The notes: generated by a model from the letters alone, not told the origin. Counted from the stretch's first letter, positions 26,048 to 36,019 are shown. The stretch is 64,000 bases of DNA from Lachnospiraceae bacterium (GCA_017938405.1 JAGBBP010000014.1:329034-393033); one strand, 5' to 3'. Numbers and translations are program-made.

Positions 26048-27112
26048 ATGCGGGGAATCGTCGACAAACTGATACTGTTGTTTTTCGGCTTGGTACTTTT
26101 ATTAACCACAAAGCCGGCCATCACACCGATTATTCTTTTCCTCTGCGTATTCATTGCTCTTACGTTAGAGGAGCTGTTTTCCTCTCTTCCTTTTTCCTAT
26201 GGTTTGTTCGGTTTCGGCGTACTGCTTAGTCTCCTCTTTCCGGATATTCTGTTTTTCCTTCCGGTGCTTTGTTATCCGTTATGTGTGAAGCGTCCAACCC
26301 CGATATTGCTTGCTTCCGTGTTGCCGGTCATTCGAGCTTTCTTTGTTTTTGATAATCCTGCCACTTGCTTTCTTGTTTTGTTTTTACTCAGTGTGGCACT
26401 GCTTCTCTCCTACAGGGAACGACAGCTTAACAAAGCTTCTTCTGACTTAATAAAACTGCGGGATTCCGATACGGAAGAGAAGCTTTCCCTACAGGAAAAA
26501 GCCCAGACCCTGATGGAGAATCAGGACGCCGGTATTAAGATCGCCACCCTGCAGGAGCGTACCCGCATTGCCAGAGAGATTCACGATAACGTAGGACATC
26601 TTTTGTCCCGCTCCATCTTACAGGTAGGCGCCATGCTGACCGTAAAAAAGGACGACGAGTCTCTGCTTCTCCTGAAGGAAAGTCTGGATGCCGCCATGCA
26701 GGGAATCCGCAGCAGCGTTCACGACTTGCGGGACGATGCTCTGGATTTGGAAACATCTGCCCGGCAGATTCTAGCGGATTATACGTCCTACCGGACGTAT
26801 TTCGAATATGACATTGCTCCGGAGCTTCCTGTTGCCATAACCTATTGTTTTCTCACCATTACAAAGGAAGCATTGGCCAATATTACCAAGCACAGCAATG
26901 CAGACACCATCCGCATCAGTATGAAGGAATATACGTCCCTCTACCAACTCTCCATCGGAGATAACGGTACCGACGTCCGGATTCCGGAAAGCAATACCGG
27001 CATGGGCCTTGAGAATATGCAGGCAAGAGTCGCATCCCTAAAGGGTACCATCCGTTTCTCTACCCAAAACGGATTCCATATTTTCGTGTCCATTCCAAAG
27101 GACCATAACTAG
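26048..27112 (+). CDS. Sensor histidine kinase, NarL partner type (HisKA_3)
   Basis: A 354-residue kinase with four or five membrane helices in the first 130 residues and almost no extracellular loop, a linker helix, then a HisKA_3 domain with RTRIAREIHDNVGH (phospho-acceptor His) and an ATPase domain with EALANITKHS and TGMGLENMQARV. It resembles intramembrane-sensing kinases such as DesK or LnrJ, which detect membrane damage or membrane-active drugs. It has an AAAGGAGG ribosome site and lies 9 nt before its regulator. Confidence 0.94.
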   Translation: MRGIVDKLILLFFGLVLLLTTKPAITPIILFLCVFIALTLEELFSSLPFSYGLFGFGVLLSLLFPDILFFLPVLCYPLCVKRPTPILLASVLPVIRAFFVFDNPATCFLVLFLLSVALLLSYRERQLNKASSDLIKLRDSDTEEKLSLQEKAQTLMENQDAGIKIATLQERTRIAREIHDNVGHLLSRSILQVGAMLTVKKDDESLLLLKESLDAAMQGIRSSVHDLRDDALDLETSARQILADYTSYRTYFEYDIAPELPVAITYCFLTITKEALANITKHSNADTIRISMKEYTSLYQLSIGDNGTDVRIPESNTGMGLENMQARVASLKGTIRFSTQNGFHIFVSIPKDHN

Positions 27113-27121
27113 GAGGATTCT

Positions 27122-27748
27122 ATGAAAGTATTAGTTGTAGACGACGACCGTGTCGTCGGTATTTCTTTAAAAACCATATTGGAGGCAGAACCGGATATTA
27201 CCGTTCCCGCCCTGGGACGGGACGGAGCAGAAGCCATTGCACTATACAAAGAGCATCAGCCGGACATCCTTCTTATGGACATCCGTATGGAGGGAATGAA
27301 CGGTCTGGACGCCGCCGCTACGATTCTGGCTACCGATTCGTCCGCAAAGATTTTATTTCTCACCACCTTTTCCGATGACGAGTACATCGTCCGTGCCCTG
27401 CGTCTGGGTGCCAAAGGGTATTTACTGAAGCAGGACTTTGAAAGCATTGTCCCTGCGCTCCATGCCGTATACGGCGGACAAAATGTATTCGGAAGCGAGG
27501 TTGTGAAAAAGATTCCGGACATTCTTTCCACACCGAAGGAGCCGGATGTTTCCGAACTTCCGTTAAACGAAAAAGAAATTGAGATTATGAAACTGGTGGC
27601 AGAGGGGTTAAACAACAAAGAAATTGCACAGACTCTCTTTTTATCCGAAGGAACCGTACGCAATTACTTGAGCAGTACTTTGGAAAAATTGGAGCTTCGC
27701 GACCGTACCCAACTGGCGATTTATTATTATAAACATCTCCAACCGTAG
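27122..27748 (+). CDS. NarL/LuxR-family response regulator
   Basis: A 208-residue regulator with acidic residues at DDD (about 7-9), phospho-acceptor Asp in LLMDIRMEGMNGLD, Lys in AKGYLLKQ, and a LuxR-type helix-turn-helix with LVAEGLNNKEIAQTLFLSEGTVRNYLS. It follows its kinase closely (AGGAGG site) and faces the ABC-2 operon across a shared regulatory gap, as in LnrJK-LnrLMN and related drug-induced exporters. Confidence 0.95.
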   Translation: MKVLVVDDDRVVGISLKTILEAEPDITVPALGRDGAEAIALYKEHQPDILLMDIRMEGMNGLDAAATILATDSSAKILFLTTFSDDEYIVRALRLGAKGYLLKQDFESIVPALHAVYGGQNVFGSEVVKKIPDILSTPKEPDVSELPLNEKEIEIMKLVAEGLNNKEIAQTLFLSEGTVRNYLSSTLEKLELRDRTQLAIYYYKHLQP

Positions 27749-27818
27749 TATTTTCGCTTATATAAATTTCCTTGTCGTGTAAGCAGCCACAGTCACCTTG
27801 AAAGGAGCCTCTGTTCGT

Positions 27819-29048
27819 ATGAAAGTTGCCGGAATTATCGTAGAATACAATCCCTTCCACAAGGGACATGAATATCACATTGCAGAAACACGCCGCGTTA
27901 CCGGGGCGGATTTTGTGGTGGCGGTAATGAGCGGAAACTTTACCCAACGGGGGATTCCGGCTTGTATCGATAAGTTTACACGTACGGAATGTGCTCTTGC
28001 CTGCGAGGCGGATGTGGTGTTGGAGCTTCCGTTCTGCTATGCTACCGGCAGTGCCGAATACTTTGCGGAAGGTGCCGTAACGATTCTGGACAAGTTAGGC
28101 TGCGTGGACAGTCTTTGTTTCGGTACCGAGGCAGAGGTCCCGATTTCTCTTTATATGGAAACCGCTGCTTTTCTTTGTGACGAACCGGCTGACTACAAAA
28201 AATCATTACAGGACGGCCTTCGTTCCGGTCTTACCTTTCCGCAGGCTCGTGTTGCAGCCGCCGGTCCTCACTTATCCCCGGAAGCACTTGCTTTGTTAGA
28301 GTCTCCGAATGCCCTTCTGGGTCTGGAGTACTGTAAAGCACTATACCGCAGAAATAGTAAAATCACTCCGCATGCCATCACCCGGGTAGGTGCCGGTTAT
28401 CACGAGGAATCCGTTGCTTCCGAAGGCTTTTCTTCCGCCACTGCCCTGCGTACCCTTCTGACGCCGGGAAACGCTTTTCCGGAGGCTTTCCTTTCGGAAC
28501 TGCCGGAGGTTGCCGGAAAAGTTCTTCTGAAAAAACCGTATACACCGGTCTTCGGGTCCGATTTTCTTTCGCTCCATCGGTATGCCGTAGCCCAAAAAGC
28601 GGATTCACTTTCTGAGTTTGCAGATGTATCTGCGGAACTCGCAGGACGCCTCAAAAAGCGTTTTCCTGCTTGTGACTATGAAACGTTCCTTGATCATATC
28701 AAAACAAAGCAGTACACCCGTACCCGGATTGAACGATGCTTGTTGCACATTTTACTTGGTGTAACAAAGGAAGACATAACTGCTTTTCGTACAAACGAGG
28801 TCTGTTATGCCCGGATTCTCGGTTTTAAAGAGACCGCTACCCCTCTTTTAAAAGTGTGGAAAAAGACCGCTTCCCTTCCGGTTCTTACAAAACTTGCCCA
28901 AAAAAGACAACGTTGTAATGATTTAGAGCAGAAACTGCTTTCCTACGATATTGCGGCCACCGACCTCTACAATCATGTCGTCCATCAAAAATATCATGTT
29001 CTTTTACCGGAAGATTTTTCATATAGTATCACAAATGCCAAGTTCTAG
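27819..29048 (+). CDS. tmcAL: tRNA(Met) cytidine acetate ligase TmcAL
   Basis: A 409-residue member of the TmcAL (YlbM) family, which activates acetate with ATP and makes N4-acetylcytidine at C34 of elongator tRNA-Met. The nucleotidyltransferase-like signature is at the start: IVEYNPFHKGHEYH and MSGNFTQRG. Length is usual for the family. ATG at 27819 has AAAGGAG about 11 nt upstream. It is followed directly by ylbJ, matching the ylb neighbourhood of Firmicutes (coaD, ylbJ, ylbM). Confidence 0.95.
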   Translation: MKVAGIIVEYNPFHKGHEYHIAETRRVTGADFVVAVMSGNFTQRGIPACIDKFTRTECALACEADVVLELPFCYATGSAEYFAEGAVTILDKLGCVDSLCFGTEAEVPISLYMETAAFLCDEPADYKKSLQDGLRSGLTFPQARVAAAGPHLSPEALALLESPNALLGLEYCKALYRRNSKITPHAITRVGAGYHEESVASEGFSSATALRTLLTPGNAFPEAFLSELPEVAGKVLLKKPYTPVFGSDFLSLHRYAVAQKADSLSEFADVSAELAGRLKKRFPACDYETFLDHIKTKQYTRTRIERCLLHILLGVTKEDITAFRTNEVCYARILGFKETATPLLKVWKKTASLPVLTKLAQKRQRCNDLEQKLLSYDIAATDLYNHVVHQKYHVLLPEDFSYSITNAKF

Positions 29049-29060
29049 GTGAAACTCTTT

Positions 29061-30062
29061 ATGGCGGTATCCGAAAAATTACGCACCTGCCTCCTAAAGG
29101 GCAGTATGCTTTTGTTCTTATGTTGTCTTTTACTCTTTCCGGGTCCGGCTCTTACCGGCGCAAAAAACGGGCTTTTGCTTTGGTTTAATCAGGTATTGCC
29201 AAGCCTTCTGCCTTTTCTGATTTTATCCACCTTACTTTTATCCACAGGCGTTTCCGACAGTCTTGCCACAGGACTTGCTCCTGTCCTTTCTCCCATCTTC
29301 CGCTGTTCACCTTCGGGATGCTATGCCATTGTCATCGGCTTTCTTGCCGGACTCCCGATAGGTGCCAAAACCATTGCTTCTCTTACCGCGGACGGCCGAA
29401 TCACAAAAAAAGAAGGGCAATATCTCCTTCCTCTCTGTAATAATCCCAGTCCTTTGTTTCTTCTGGGCTTTATTTCCGTTTCGGTGTTAAACCGGCCGGA
29501 CTTGCGTTATCCGCTTTTTCTCATTGTAACCGTATCTTCCGTACTGGCTGCCGTATTACTGCGTCCCCGGAAACATCTGACACCTAAAAAAGCTTCGGAG
29601 CATTCTCTGTCGACGGCTTTAAAGAAATCTTCTGCCTTTCCCTCTTCCGGAAAAGGCGAAAATCACTCCAAAACTTTTACTTTCTCCTTTCTTATGCTGG
29701 ATTCTGCCATTGAACAAGCCTTTGCGGTACTGACCAGAGTGGGTGGGTACCTTATCCTTTTCTCCGTTTTGGCAAGTCTTTTGGCAAACCTTCCTTTACC
29801 GGCGGTTATCCTTGCCTGTGTCGGTTCTGTCCTTGAAATTACTACGGGTACTTCTGCTCTCAGTACCCTTTCTCTTCCGAACCACCTTCTGATTTCACTT
29901 GTTACAGGGTTTGTCACTTTCGGAGGACTCTCTGCTGCCGCACAAACAAAAAGTGTGCTGGCGGGAACCAAGTTCCCGTTCGCACACTATCTTCTCACAA
30001 AAGTTGTTGCAGGACTCATTGCCTTCGGACTTATGACACTATTTTTAGCCGTTACCTCCTAG
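29061..30062 (+). CDS. ylbJ: Sporulation membrane protein YlbJ-like
   Basis: A 333-residue protein with about eight membrane helices and the YlbJ/nucleoside-recognition signature: FNQVLPSLLPFLILS, then CxxGCYA... and GFLAGLPIGAKT, and CNNPSPLFLLGF. In B. subtilis YlbJ is a sigma-E membrane protein needed for spore heat resistance. I prefer ATG at 29061, with AGGTG of the tmcAL stop region as ribosome site, over GTG at 29049 directly after the stop. Near the 3' end (29948-29984) the coding sequence holds a strong hairpin. Confidence 0.85.
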   Translation: MAVSEKLRTCLLKGSMLLFLCCLLLFPGPALTGAKNGLLLWFNQVLPSLLPFLILSTLLLSTGVSDSLATGLAPVLSPIFRCSPSGCYAIVIGFLAGLPIGAKTIASLTADGRITKKEGQYLLPLCNNPSPLFLLGFISVSVLNRPDLRYPLFLIVTVSSVLAAVLLRPRKHLTPKKASEHSLSTALKKSSAFPSSGKGENHSKTFTFSFLMLDSAIEQAFAVLTRVGGYLILFSVLASLLANLPLPAVILACVGSVLEITTGTSALSTLSLPNHLLISLVTGFVTFGGLSAAAQTKSVLAGTKFPFAHYLLTKVVAGLIAFGLMTLFLAVTS

Positions 30063-30084
30063 CAAGGCAAGCCCGGCACACACT

Positions 30085-30729
30085 TTACTCTTCGTCGGTA
30101 TTGATGTTATCCAAAAAAGTATTCTCGTCAAAGTCAAAATCTCCGCCCTGAACACCCGGACGCTCCGGTTCCGTCTCCTCCGGTTCGGCTTCGCCGTTCA
30201 GTTCTCTACGGTTTGCTGCAATAATCTCAAGATTCTGCTGCATGGACTCCAGCATAGCATCGGAACGATTCTTGGTAACTTCAAAAACAGAGCCTAATAA
30301 CCGCTCTACCTGCCCTAACATCTCATTGGTATATCCTAACGCCCCCTGACGAATCTGCATCGCTTCTTCCTGCGCCTGTGCTACCAAACCTTCCGCATGC
30401 TCCGTTGCCTGACGTACCATTTCGTTTGCCTGATAATACGCCTGCTGGGTAATTTCGTTTTCATTTACCAACATCTGTGCCTGTGCTCTGGCAGCCTGCT
30501 CAATTGCCGCAGCCTTATCCTCTGCATCCGCAATAATCGCATCGCGATTCGCAATCATCTTCTGACAACGCTTAATCTCTTCCGGTACCTTTAACCGTAA
30601 CTCATCCAGTAAATCGTATAACTCTTCCTTCGGTACGATTACTTTCGAGCTGGAAAACGTAGAAGACTTACAGCTTTCTACAAATTCAAAGATTTCCTCG
30701 ATTAACTGTTCAATTCTCTTCGTACTCAT
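30085..30729 (-). CDS. DivIVA-like coiled-coil protein
   Basis: A 214-residue, almost fully helical protein: an N-terminal helix pair with [21 protein letters not shown], a long Ala/Glu/Gln-rich coiled coil (about 55-170) and an acidic disordered tail ending in [14 protein letters not shown]. Proteins of this kind are often labelled ATPase or V-ATPase H subunit-like, but the pattern is closer to DivIVA/SepIVA scaffolds. ATG overlaps the coaD stop by 4 nt, so it belongs to the rsmD-coaD unit. A role in envelope growth or division is inference. Confidence 0.72.
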   Translation of the reverse strand: MSTKRIEQLIEEIFEFVESCKSSTFSSSKVIVPKEELYDLLDELRLKVPEEIKRCQKMIANRDAIIADAEDKAAAIEQAARAQAQMLVNENEITQQAYYQANEMVRQATEHAEGLVAQAQEEAMQIRQGALGYTNEMLGQVERLLGSVFEVTKNRSDAMLESMQQNLEIIAANRRELNGEAEPEETEPERPGVQGGDFDFDENTFLDNINTDEE

Positions 30730-31217
30730 ACTGTCTCTCCTCGCTTTGCTTTTTTATACACATCTTCCATAATACACTGCGGAACAAAGTGACTGATATC
30801 CCCGCCGTATCCTGCAATCTCCCGCACAATACTGGAGCTGAGATATGCATATTCCACATTGGTGGTTAAAAATACCGTATCAATATCCGGACGTAACCGC
30901 TTATTGGTCTGTGCCAGCTGTAACTCGTATTCAAAGTCCGTAACCGCCCGTAACCCTCGAATAATGGTATGAGTTCCGTACTCTACGGCGCAATCCACAA
31001 GTAATCCGTCAAAGGAAATAATCCGCACGTTCGGAAGCCCTTCCGTTACCCGCTTTAATAAATCGATGCGCTCCTCCGTAGAAAACATATTCTTTTTCGA
31101 ACTGTTTTTCAATACCCCGATAATCAACTCATCGACAAGTTCCGATGCTCTCTGAATAATATCCAAATGTCCCAATGTCACCGGATCAAAACTTCCCGGA
31201 TAAAGTCCTCTTCTCAT
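30726..31217 (-). CDS. coaD: Phosphopantetheine adenylyltransferase
   Basis: A 163-residue Coa[15 protein letters not shown] near the start carries the nucleotidyltransferase TxGH-type motif (here TLGH), and SSSIVRE near residue 127 is the second ATP-binding motif. It makes dephospho-CoA from 4'-phosphopantetheine and ATP in coenzyme A synthesis. The length is normal. ATG overlaps the rsmD stop as ATGA. Confidence 0.97.
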   Translation of the reverse strand: MRRGLYPGSFDPVTLGHLDIIQRASELVDELIIGVLKNSSKKNMFSTEERIDLLKRVTEGLPNVRIISFDGLLVDCAVEYGTHTIIRGLRAVTDFEYELQLAQTNKRLRPDIDTVFLTTNVEYAYLSSSIVREIAGYGGDISHFVPQCIMEDVYKKAKRGETV

Positions 31218-31768
31218 AACTGCCTCTTTTCCAAAAATATATGCTTATTGGAACCATAGCTCTTTTCCCGGTAAACAGAAAAACCCAAAGCTTCTGCATA
31301 AGAAAAATCCGTACCTGCCGAAGCTTCTACGATAATCTTCGTATACTCATCCACGTAAGATGCGGTACTTAATATCTGCAATACCTTCTCTTCCAGGAAA
31401 AGATCATAAGGTGGATCCATAAAAATCAAATCAAAGGGTGCATGCTGTAATGTACGAAGTACGGAAAGCACATCGCCGGCTTTCACCTGGGCCTCTGTTT
31501 CAAACTTAGTTGCTTTTAAATTGGTGCGGATGCAAGCAAGGGCATCTCTGTCCTGCTCCACAAGTACCGCTTCCTTGGCTCCGCGACTTAAAGCTTCAAT
31601 CCCGATGGCTCCGCTTCCGGAAAACAAATCCAAAAAAGCAGCTCCCGGAATATCCGGCTGCAGTATGTTAAATAACGTCTCTTTGATACGATCCGTTGTC
31701 GGACGAACCTTGTCTCCTTTTACGGTGGTCAGCCGTATACTACGTCTGGAACCCGCAATCACTCTCAT
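31214..31768 (-). CDS. rsmD: 16S rRNA (guanine966-N2)-methyltransferase
   Basis: A 184-residue RsmD: SAM-binding motif [20 protein letters not shown] and catalytic MDPPYD. It methylates G966 of 16S rRNA during 30S assembly. GGAGG precedes the ATG. The pairing with coaD is widely conserved. A clear promoter lies 37 nt upstream. Confidence 0.97.
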   Translation of the reverse strand: MRVIAGSRRSIRLTTVKGDKVRPTTDRIKETLFNILQPDIPGAAFLDLFSGSGAIGIEALSRGAKEAVLVEQDRDALACIRTNLKATKFETEAQVKAGDVLSVLRTLQHAPFDLIFMDPPYDLFLEEKVLQILSTASYVDEYTKIIVEASAGTDFSYAEALGFSVYREKSYGSNKHIFLEKRQL

Positions 31769-31804
31769 TGTTCATCCTCCAAACATGCACACTGATATAA
31801 GTTT

Positions 31805-31833
31805 AGTGTATCGCATCTTCCCTTGAATTGCAA
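31805..31833 (-). promoter_or_regulatory. Sigma-A promoter of rsmD-coaD unit
   Basis: TTGCAA (31828-31833) and TACACT (31805-31810) on the minus strand are 17 nt apart. Confidence 0.6.
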
Positions 31834-31854
31834 CCTTTATTTCACAATTAGGAC

Positions 31855-31892
31855 AAAAAAACTAGAGCCGCCATGTAAACATGACGACTCTA
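31855..31892 (-). terminator. Terminator of the SASP gene
   Basis: On the minus strand a 14-bp stem (TAGAGTCGTCATGT with ACATGGCGGCTCTA, two G-T pairs) is followed by GTTTTTTT. Confidence 0.88.
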
Positions 31893-31945
31893 ATTTTATA
31901 CGCTTCGGCAAATCTGCCATCCGACGTTTTGAATCAAACGGATTC

Positions 31946-32149
31946 TTACTTACCGGACATAGATTCTTCCTGACGCTTAATCATCTGACGAACCATCTCG
32001 CCACCTACAGAACCGTTCTGAGCGCTGGTTAAATCACCGTTATAACCCTGCTTTAACGGAACACCGATTTCAGATGCAACTTCCATCTTGAAACGATCCA
32101 TAGCCTCTCTAGCTTCCGGAACTTCTACACGATTTCTACCTCTGGACAT
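31946..32149 (-). CDS. Alpha/beta-type small acid-soluble spore protein
   Basis: A 67-residue SASP: FKMEVASEIGV contains the GPR protease cleavage region, followed by GYNGDLTSAQNGSVGGEMVRQMI, split here as the conserved GYxGxLTxxxxGxxGGxMVKxMI signature. It coats spore DNA in the forespore. An AGGAAGGAG site lies before the ATG. Forespore (sigma-G) control is expected from the family, but I found no convincing sigma-G promoter by eye in the 140-nt upstream gap, which holds two small GC hairpins. Confidence 0.96.
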   Translation of the reverse strand: MSRGRNRVEVPEAREAMDRFKMEVASEIGVPLKQGYNGDLTSAQNGSVGGEMVRQMIKRQEESMSGK

Positions 32150-32290
32150 ACTTTACACTCCTTCCTGATTCCCGCGTTGCGGGCTGTTTCAAACGTTTTA
32201 TAATCTTTGATACCCGCACCGCTTTCGCTGTGGTGTATCTCTTGATTACGGTGATATTATATGTCCTTTTCCCGATTATAAACTGGAAGA

Positions 32291-32473
32291 TTAAACCGTT
32301 CTTTCCTTATCCTTCAAACTGATTTCCTCTTCTTTTTCTTTGCGTGCCGCATCAAAAATCAAAGCAATTAATCCGAGAATACAAATTGCTGCAAAAAAAG
32401 CAAGAACACCGTCCTGAAATGCGAGCCAGAAAATAAGGCCGATTATTAAAATTGAAAAAATGGTTGCTGTCAT
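32291..32473 (-). CDS. Small two-helix membrane protein, unknown
   Basis: A 60-residue protein: two membrane helices (about 4-20 and 24-41) and a charged K/E-rich tail (44-60) that would lie in the cytoplasm. GGAGG stands 7 nt before the ATG. Size and layout are common among uncharacterised Firmicutes membrane proteins. It lies alone between the DUF2298 gene terminator and the SASP gene. Confidence 0.68.
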   Translation of the reverse strand: MTATIFSILIIGLIFWLAFQDGVLAFFAAICILGLIALIFDAARKEKEEEISLKDKERTV

Positions 32474-32495
32474 AGTTTTTCCCTCCGTAAAAAAA

Positions 32496-32530
32496 TAGAA
32501 CCGTAATAAGTTTTCCTTATTACAGTTCTA
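32496..32530 (-). terminator. Terminator of the surface-glycan operon
   Basis: On the minus strand TAGAACTGTAATAAG pairs with CTTATTACGGTTCTA (one G-T), followed by TTTTTTT. Confidence 0.9.
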
Positions 32531-32547
32531 TTTATAACCGTTTTCAT

Positions 32548-32563
32548 GTCCAATAAAACGGAC
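32548..32563 (-). repeat. 3'-end hairpin, copy 3 of a recurrent element
   Basis: GTCC-GTTTTATT-GGAC on the minus strand starts right after the DUF2298 stop codon and precedes the terminator at 32496-32530. The 16-nt core equals that at 4726-4741. Confidence 0.5.
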
Positions 32564-35248
32564 TTATTTAATTTTTACAATAAAAGTCTGCACAAATTCC
32601 GAGTCACTTTCGTCCTCATATACCACTTCGCCCAAGGAGCGCAAATAGTCATAATCTAAAACTCCGTCCTTACACTTATCCTTATACTTAATCTGCTCTG
32701 CTTCACCTACATACAAATAGTCCACATCATATTCTTTCAAAAGACTGAGGGCCATTTCCCTGCCGATATATGCACTGCTGTCTACACCGATTTTTTTAAA
32801 GAGAATCGCAGCGACTTCCTTTGTAACACTGCTGTCTGCACTCATTCCGTACTCTGTCAGGATATCTACCGTTTCATCTGTCAAAACCCCGGTATAGATC
32901 GCTTCTACAATCTCACCTCTGGCATTCACCGCATTCACATCTCCCTTCCACAGCCATTCATGGGTATGCCATCCGATGATGGTCGGGCAGCCGGTCAGGG
33001 CAGAAATACGGTTATATACCGTATAATCCGGAGCCGGAGACCGGTAGCTGGTACCATGAGCCTCCAAAATGGTCGGACGTCCCTCCAAGTTTTCCTTTAT
33101 CCACTCTACCGCAGCCATATCCTCTTCCGGAATATCCGAATTATTGTCCATAATGCTCAAAGAAACATAACGGGTGTGATCTTTATAGTCTCCCATCCAG
33201 GACTCACATGCATACGGAAAATATTCCAAATTGCGGGTAAGAAGGAAGAACATCAGAGCTCCACCCACAAACTGTTTTCCGCTCTTCGGAAGGAATAAAA
33301 AGCGCACAATGATGCATCCCGAAACCAGACCAAACAAAATAAACGCCTGATATGCAAACTTAAACATGGTATTGGTACGCTGATTCACTTCACCGTAGAT
33401 ATCTTTCACATAGATTAACTCCGGAACCAGCACCAAACCGATTGCACATAAACCCAATACAAGCAAAAACAAGTCCGAACTTTTTAAATTCTGTAGCCAT
33501 GCAAAGAACACATTTTTATGCTCTGTTGCCGAAACACCTTCTGCTCTGCGCTTCTGCTCTTCCTTTATGGAAGTAACAAGATATGCAATCACCGCCACAA
33601 TCGGAAGTCCCCATACCACAATCATCTGATACGGTTCCGTATGTCTGTTACAGATGCCGATTCCCTGTGCCATACTGTCAAAATGCACCGTAAACATAAG
33701 CGCAGTTACAAAAGCTATAACAATAAACTCCGCCGCATGTACTGCCGTAAGCAGCAAAGACTTCTTTGTAAAACCGTAAACCACCGCATTGGATACCAAT
33801 ATAACGGCACCGCAGACCACATAGTAAATCGGGAAATCCCAGTAGTTGGTCATTTGGAAAATACCGATAAAAAAGCTGAGGGCAATAATTTGCGGATGCA
33901 GTATTTCCCGTAAATAACTACGATTCTCAATTTCGCCTGCCACTGCTCTTTTCATGCGATTTCTGCGTTCCAGTAAAAAAGCAAACAAAAGCGCAAGCAA
34001 TGTAATCACAAACACGATATTGGTTACATGGGCATGCACGTCACCCAACACCAGCGAATAGGACGGAAATTCATGAATGGTCTGGTCCAGAGCTTCTCCC
34101 TGCCAACCGATATATCGGGTCGGATCGGAAATCCAATAGGAATGATCCCCATCAATACCTAAAATATCACAGATTGCCGGTGCCAGTTTCTGATACAACC
34201 AATAATGATTGCTACAAGCAAAGGTAACACCGAACCCGGCCAAAAATCCTGCAAATCGCGGCAATATTTGCCGTAATACCGGAACAGAAGCGACTGTCTT
34301 TTTTCCAAGCATACCATACTCATCCGTACGTTCAATCATATACTGTTCCAAAATCCGGGCTGCCAAAGAATAGCACAGCACAACGCAGAATGCTCCAATT
34401 GTCATTAATGCAAGATTGTACGCCACCTCCACCGTAACACCGGACACCTTTGTCACATAAGTGTAGAAATACTGCCCCAAATAGTAATAATTCAAATCCG
34501 TACCGGCATACCAGAAATCCTCCGGAGGCATATAATCAGACTTTAACATACTGATCATAAAACCGTAATCCATGGCTCCTTCCGTCTGCCAGGAAAAATC
34601 CGGGCGGAAACATTTTACATATAATAAGCCGATAAATACAATGAAAAACAATACTTCATACCAAATTGCCTTGGTAATCACCGCAGAGCCGTCGGTAATG
34701 CCGAAAAATTCTCCGAGTTTTATTTTCTTCTTTCTGCAGAAAAAAATGGCCAAACCATAATTTGCCACAATGCAAAGTCCCAGAATCACCCAGCTTCCCA
34801 CAACGGAAAACTTCACAATATGCAGGCAGGACAGCACCCATACCAGCCATCCGCTGACTACCAATCCCAATACCTTGCCGAAAATATATCCCTTATCGGA
34901 AAATTTGCGGAACAGGAAAGCGGATAACGGGAAGAAACCGACACTGAATACAAGCAAGGTTCCGAACCAGCGTTTTATCTGCCACAAATCTTCTGCTTCG
35001 AAAGCCCCCCAGTAAAACTTCCATTCATGCTTTTCCCTGAATGCTTCAATAAAGTCATTCCATTGGCGCCATTTTACTGCGTCTCCTTCATAGGAAACCG
35101 CTTTCCGTTCTACCCATGCATTAAAGCGTTCCACAAACTCCAGTCGCTGTGTCATGTCTATGGCATCCCATAACCATAAAAATACGAGAATCCCGAGAAA
35201 GCCTAATCCGATTTCCCAATACAATTTCTTTCTGTCTTTCATAGTCAT
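32564..35248 (-). CDS. DUF2298 (YYY) polytopic membrane protein, GT-C-like
   Basis: An 894-residue membrane protein of the DUF2298/Chlor_Arch_YYY family with about 15-18 helices. The loop with GAMDYGFMISML and PPEDFWYAGTDLNYYYLGQY (about residues 228-260) carries acidic residues in the place expected for a GT-C glycosyltransferase active site. The C-terminal 150 residues are soluble and extracytoplasmic (WIKENLEGRPTILEAHG...YDVDYLYVG). It is the last gene of the glycan operon. A polyprenyl-phosphate-sugar-dependent transferase role is inferred from fold class and neighbours. Confidence 0.82.
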   Translation of the reverse strand: MTMKDRKKLYWEIGLGFLGILVFLWLWDAIDMTQRLEFVERFNAWVERKAVSYEGDAVKWRQWNDFIEAFREKHEWKFYWGAFEAEDLWQIKRWFGTLLVFSVGFFPLSAFLFRKFSDKGYIFGKVLGLVVSGWLVWVLSCLHIVKFSVVGSWVILGLCIVANYGLAIFFCRKKKIKLGEFFGITDGSAVITKAIWYEVLFFIVFIGLLYVKCFRPDFSWQTEGAMDYGFMISMLKSDYMPPEDFWYAGTDLNYYYLGQYFYTYVTKVSGVTVEVAYNLALMTIGAFCVVLCYSLAARILEQYMIERTDEYGMLGKKTVASVPVLRQILPRFAGFLAGFGVTFACSNHYWLYQKLAPAICDILGIDGDHSYWISDPTRYIGWQGEALDQTIHEFPSYSLVLGDVHAHVTNIVFVITLLALLFAFLLERRNRMKRAVAGEIENRSYLREILHPQIIALSFFIGIFQMTNYWDFPIYYVVCGAVILVSNAVVYGFTKKSLLLTAVHAAEFIVIAFVTALMFTVHFDSMAQGIGICNRHTEPYQMIVVWGLPIVAVIAYLVTSIKEEQKRRAEGVSATEHKNVFFAWLQNLKSSDLFLLVLGLCAIGLVLVPELIYVKDIYGEVNQRTNTMFKFAYQAFILFGLVSGCIIVRFLFLPKSGKQFVGGALMFFLLTRNLEYFPYACESWMGDYKDHTRYVSLSIMDNNSDIPEEDMAAVEWIKENLEGRPTILEAHGTSYRSPAPDYTVYNRISALTGCPTIIGWHTHEWLWKGDVNAVNARGEIVEAIYTGVLTDETVDILTEYGMSADSSVTKEVAAILFKKIGVDSSAYIGREMALSLLKEYDVDYLYVGEAEQIKYKDKCKDGVLDYDYLRSLGEVVYEDESDSEFVQTFIVKIK

Positions 35249-35260
35249 ATCACACTTTCT

Positions 35261-35992
35261 TTATTTCTTCTCTTCCTTACAAGCCTGATTCACCATCTTG
35301 TTAATCTTGATAAAGTCGCCCACGGCTTTCTTACCGATTTTAAAGATACGCTTCATGTTGATGGAATTGACTCCACCCTGACGCGGACGAAAGGTAATCG
35401 GAATATACTTCACCGGAAGCTTCTTCTTTGCAAAAATTACGGAAATTACCACGTTGGATAAATTGTAATCCTTCGGAATCAGCGGAAGCACTTTTTTAAG
35501 CTCACCGGACTGCATCAAACGGAACGGCGTGTTTGCATCCGTTAACTTTACGTGGAACAACAAGAAGCATACCAGCTTTAAGGTCTTGGTTACGAATACT
35601 CTGGAGGCACCGTCTTCTCTCTTGTTACGGTGACCGATAACCATGGCATACTCGTTACGAAGCTCCCAAAACTGAGCAAACTCCTCTGCTTTGGTCTGTC
35701 CGTCGGAGTCGGTCTGGAATACAAAATCCGCTCCCTGTTCCAGCGCATAGTTATATCCGTACAAAAGCGTTGCACCGTGACCACCGTTCGGTTTCGTCAG
35801 TGCAATTAACTGTGGATACTTTGCTTCCGCTTCTTTCAACATTGCATAAGTATTATCCTTACTTCCGTCGTCGATAATCACAAGGCGGCTGTCCGCACCG
35901 GCCTCTACCGCCACCGGATGCCAGTCTTCAATTACGCTCTGAATCGTCTCCTGCTCGTTATACGCCGGAATAACAATATACAACTTGTCCAT
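35261..35992 (-). CDS. GT2 glycosyltransferase, polyprenol-phosphate sugar synthase type
   Basis: A 243-residue soluble GT-A enzyme: YIVIPAYNEQETI at the start, VIIDDGSKDNT and QTDSDGQT as nucleotide-sugar and metal-binding motifs, and no C-terminal membrane helices. It resembles dolichol-phosphate mannose synthase-like enzymes that load a sugar onto a lipid carrier. It lies 12 nt before the DUF2298 gene and 27 nt after glf, so it may supply the lipid-linked donor for the GT-C-like proteins here. Confidence 0.92.
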   Translation of the reverse strand: MDKLYIVIPAYNEQETIQSVIEDWHPVAVEAGADSRLVIIDDGSKDNTYAMLKEAEAKYPQLIALTKPNGGHGATLLYGYNYALEQGADFVFQTDSDGQTKAEEFAQFWELRNEYAMVIGHRNKREDGASRVFVTKTLKLVCFLLFHVKLTDANTPFRLMQSGELKKVLPLIPKDYNLSNVVISVIFAKKKLPVKYIPITFRPRQGGVNSINMKRIFKIGKKAVGDFIKINKMVNQACKEEKK

Positions 35993-36019
35993 ATCCTTTT
36001 CTCCTTCTCTCTATCCATA

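Noticed and set aside
29940..29990. Strong hairpin (GTGTGC...GCACAC with CGGGAA/TTCCCG) near the 3' end of ylbJ
   Set aside because: It lies in coding sequence that spells a normal YlbJ segment and has no T-run; I cannot tell it from chance.
32150..32290. Sigma-G promoter for the SASP gene
   Set aside because: CATATAATA and GGTATC pieces exist but not at the right spacing to each other.
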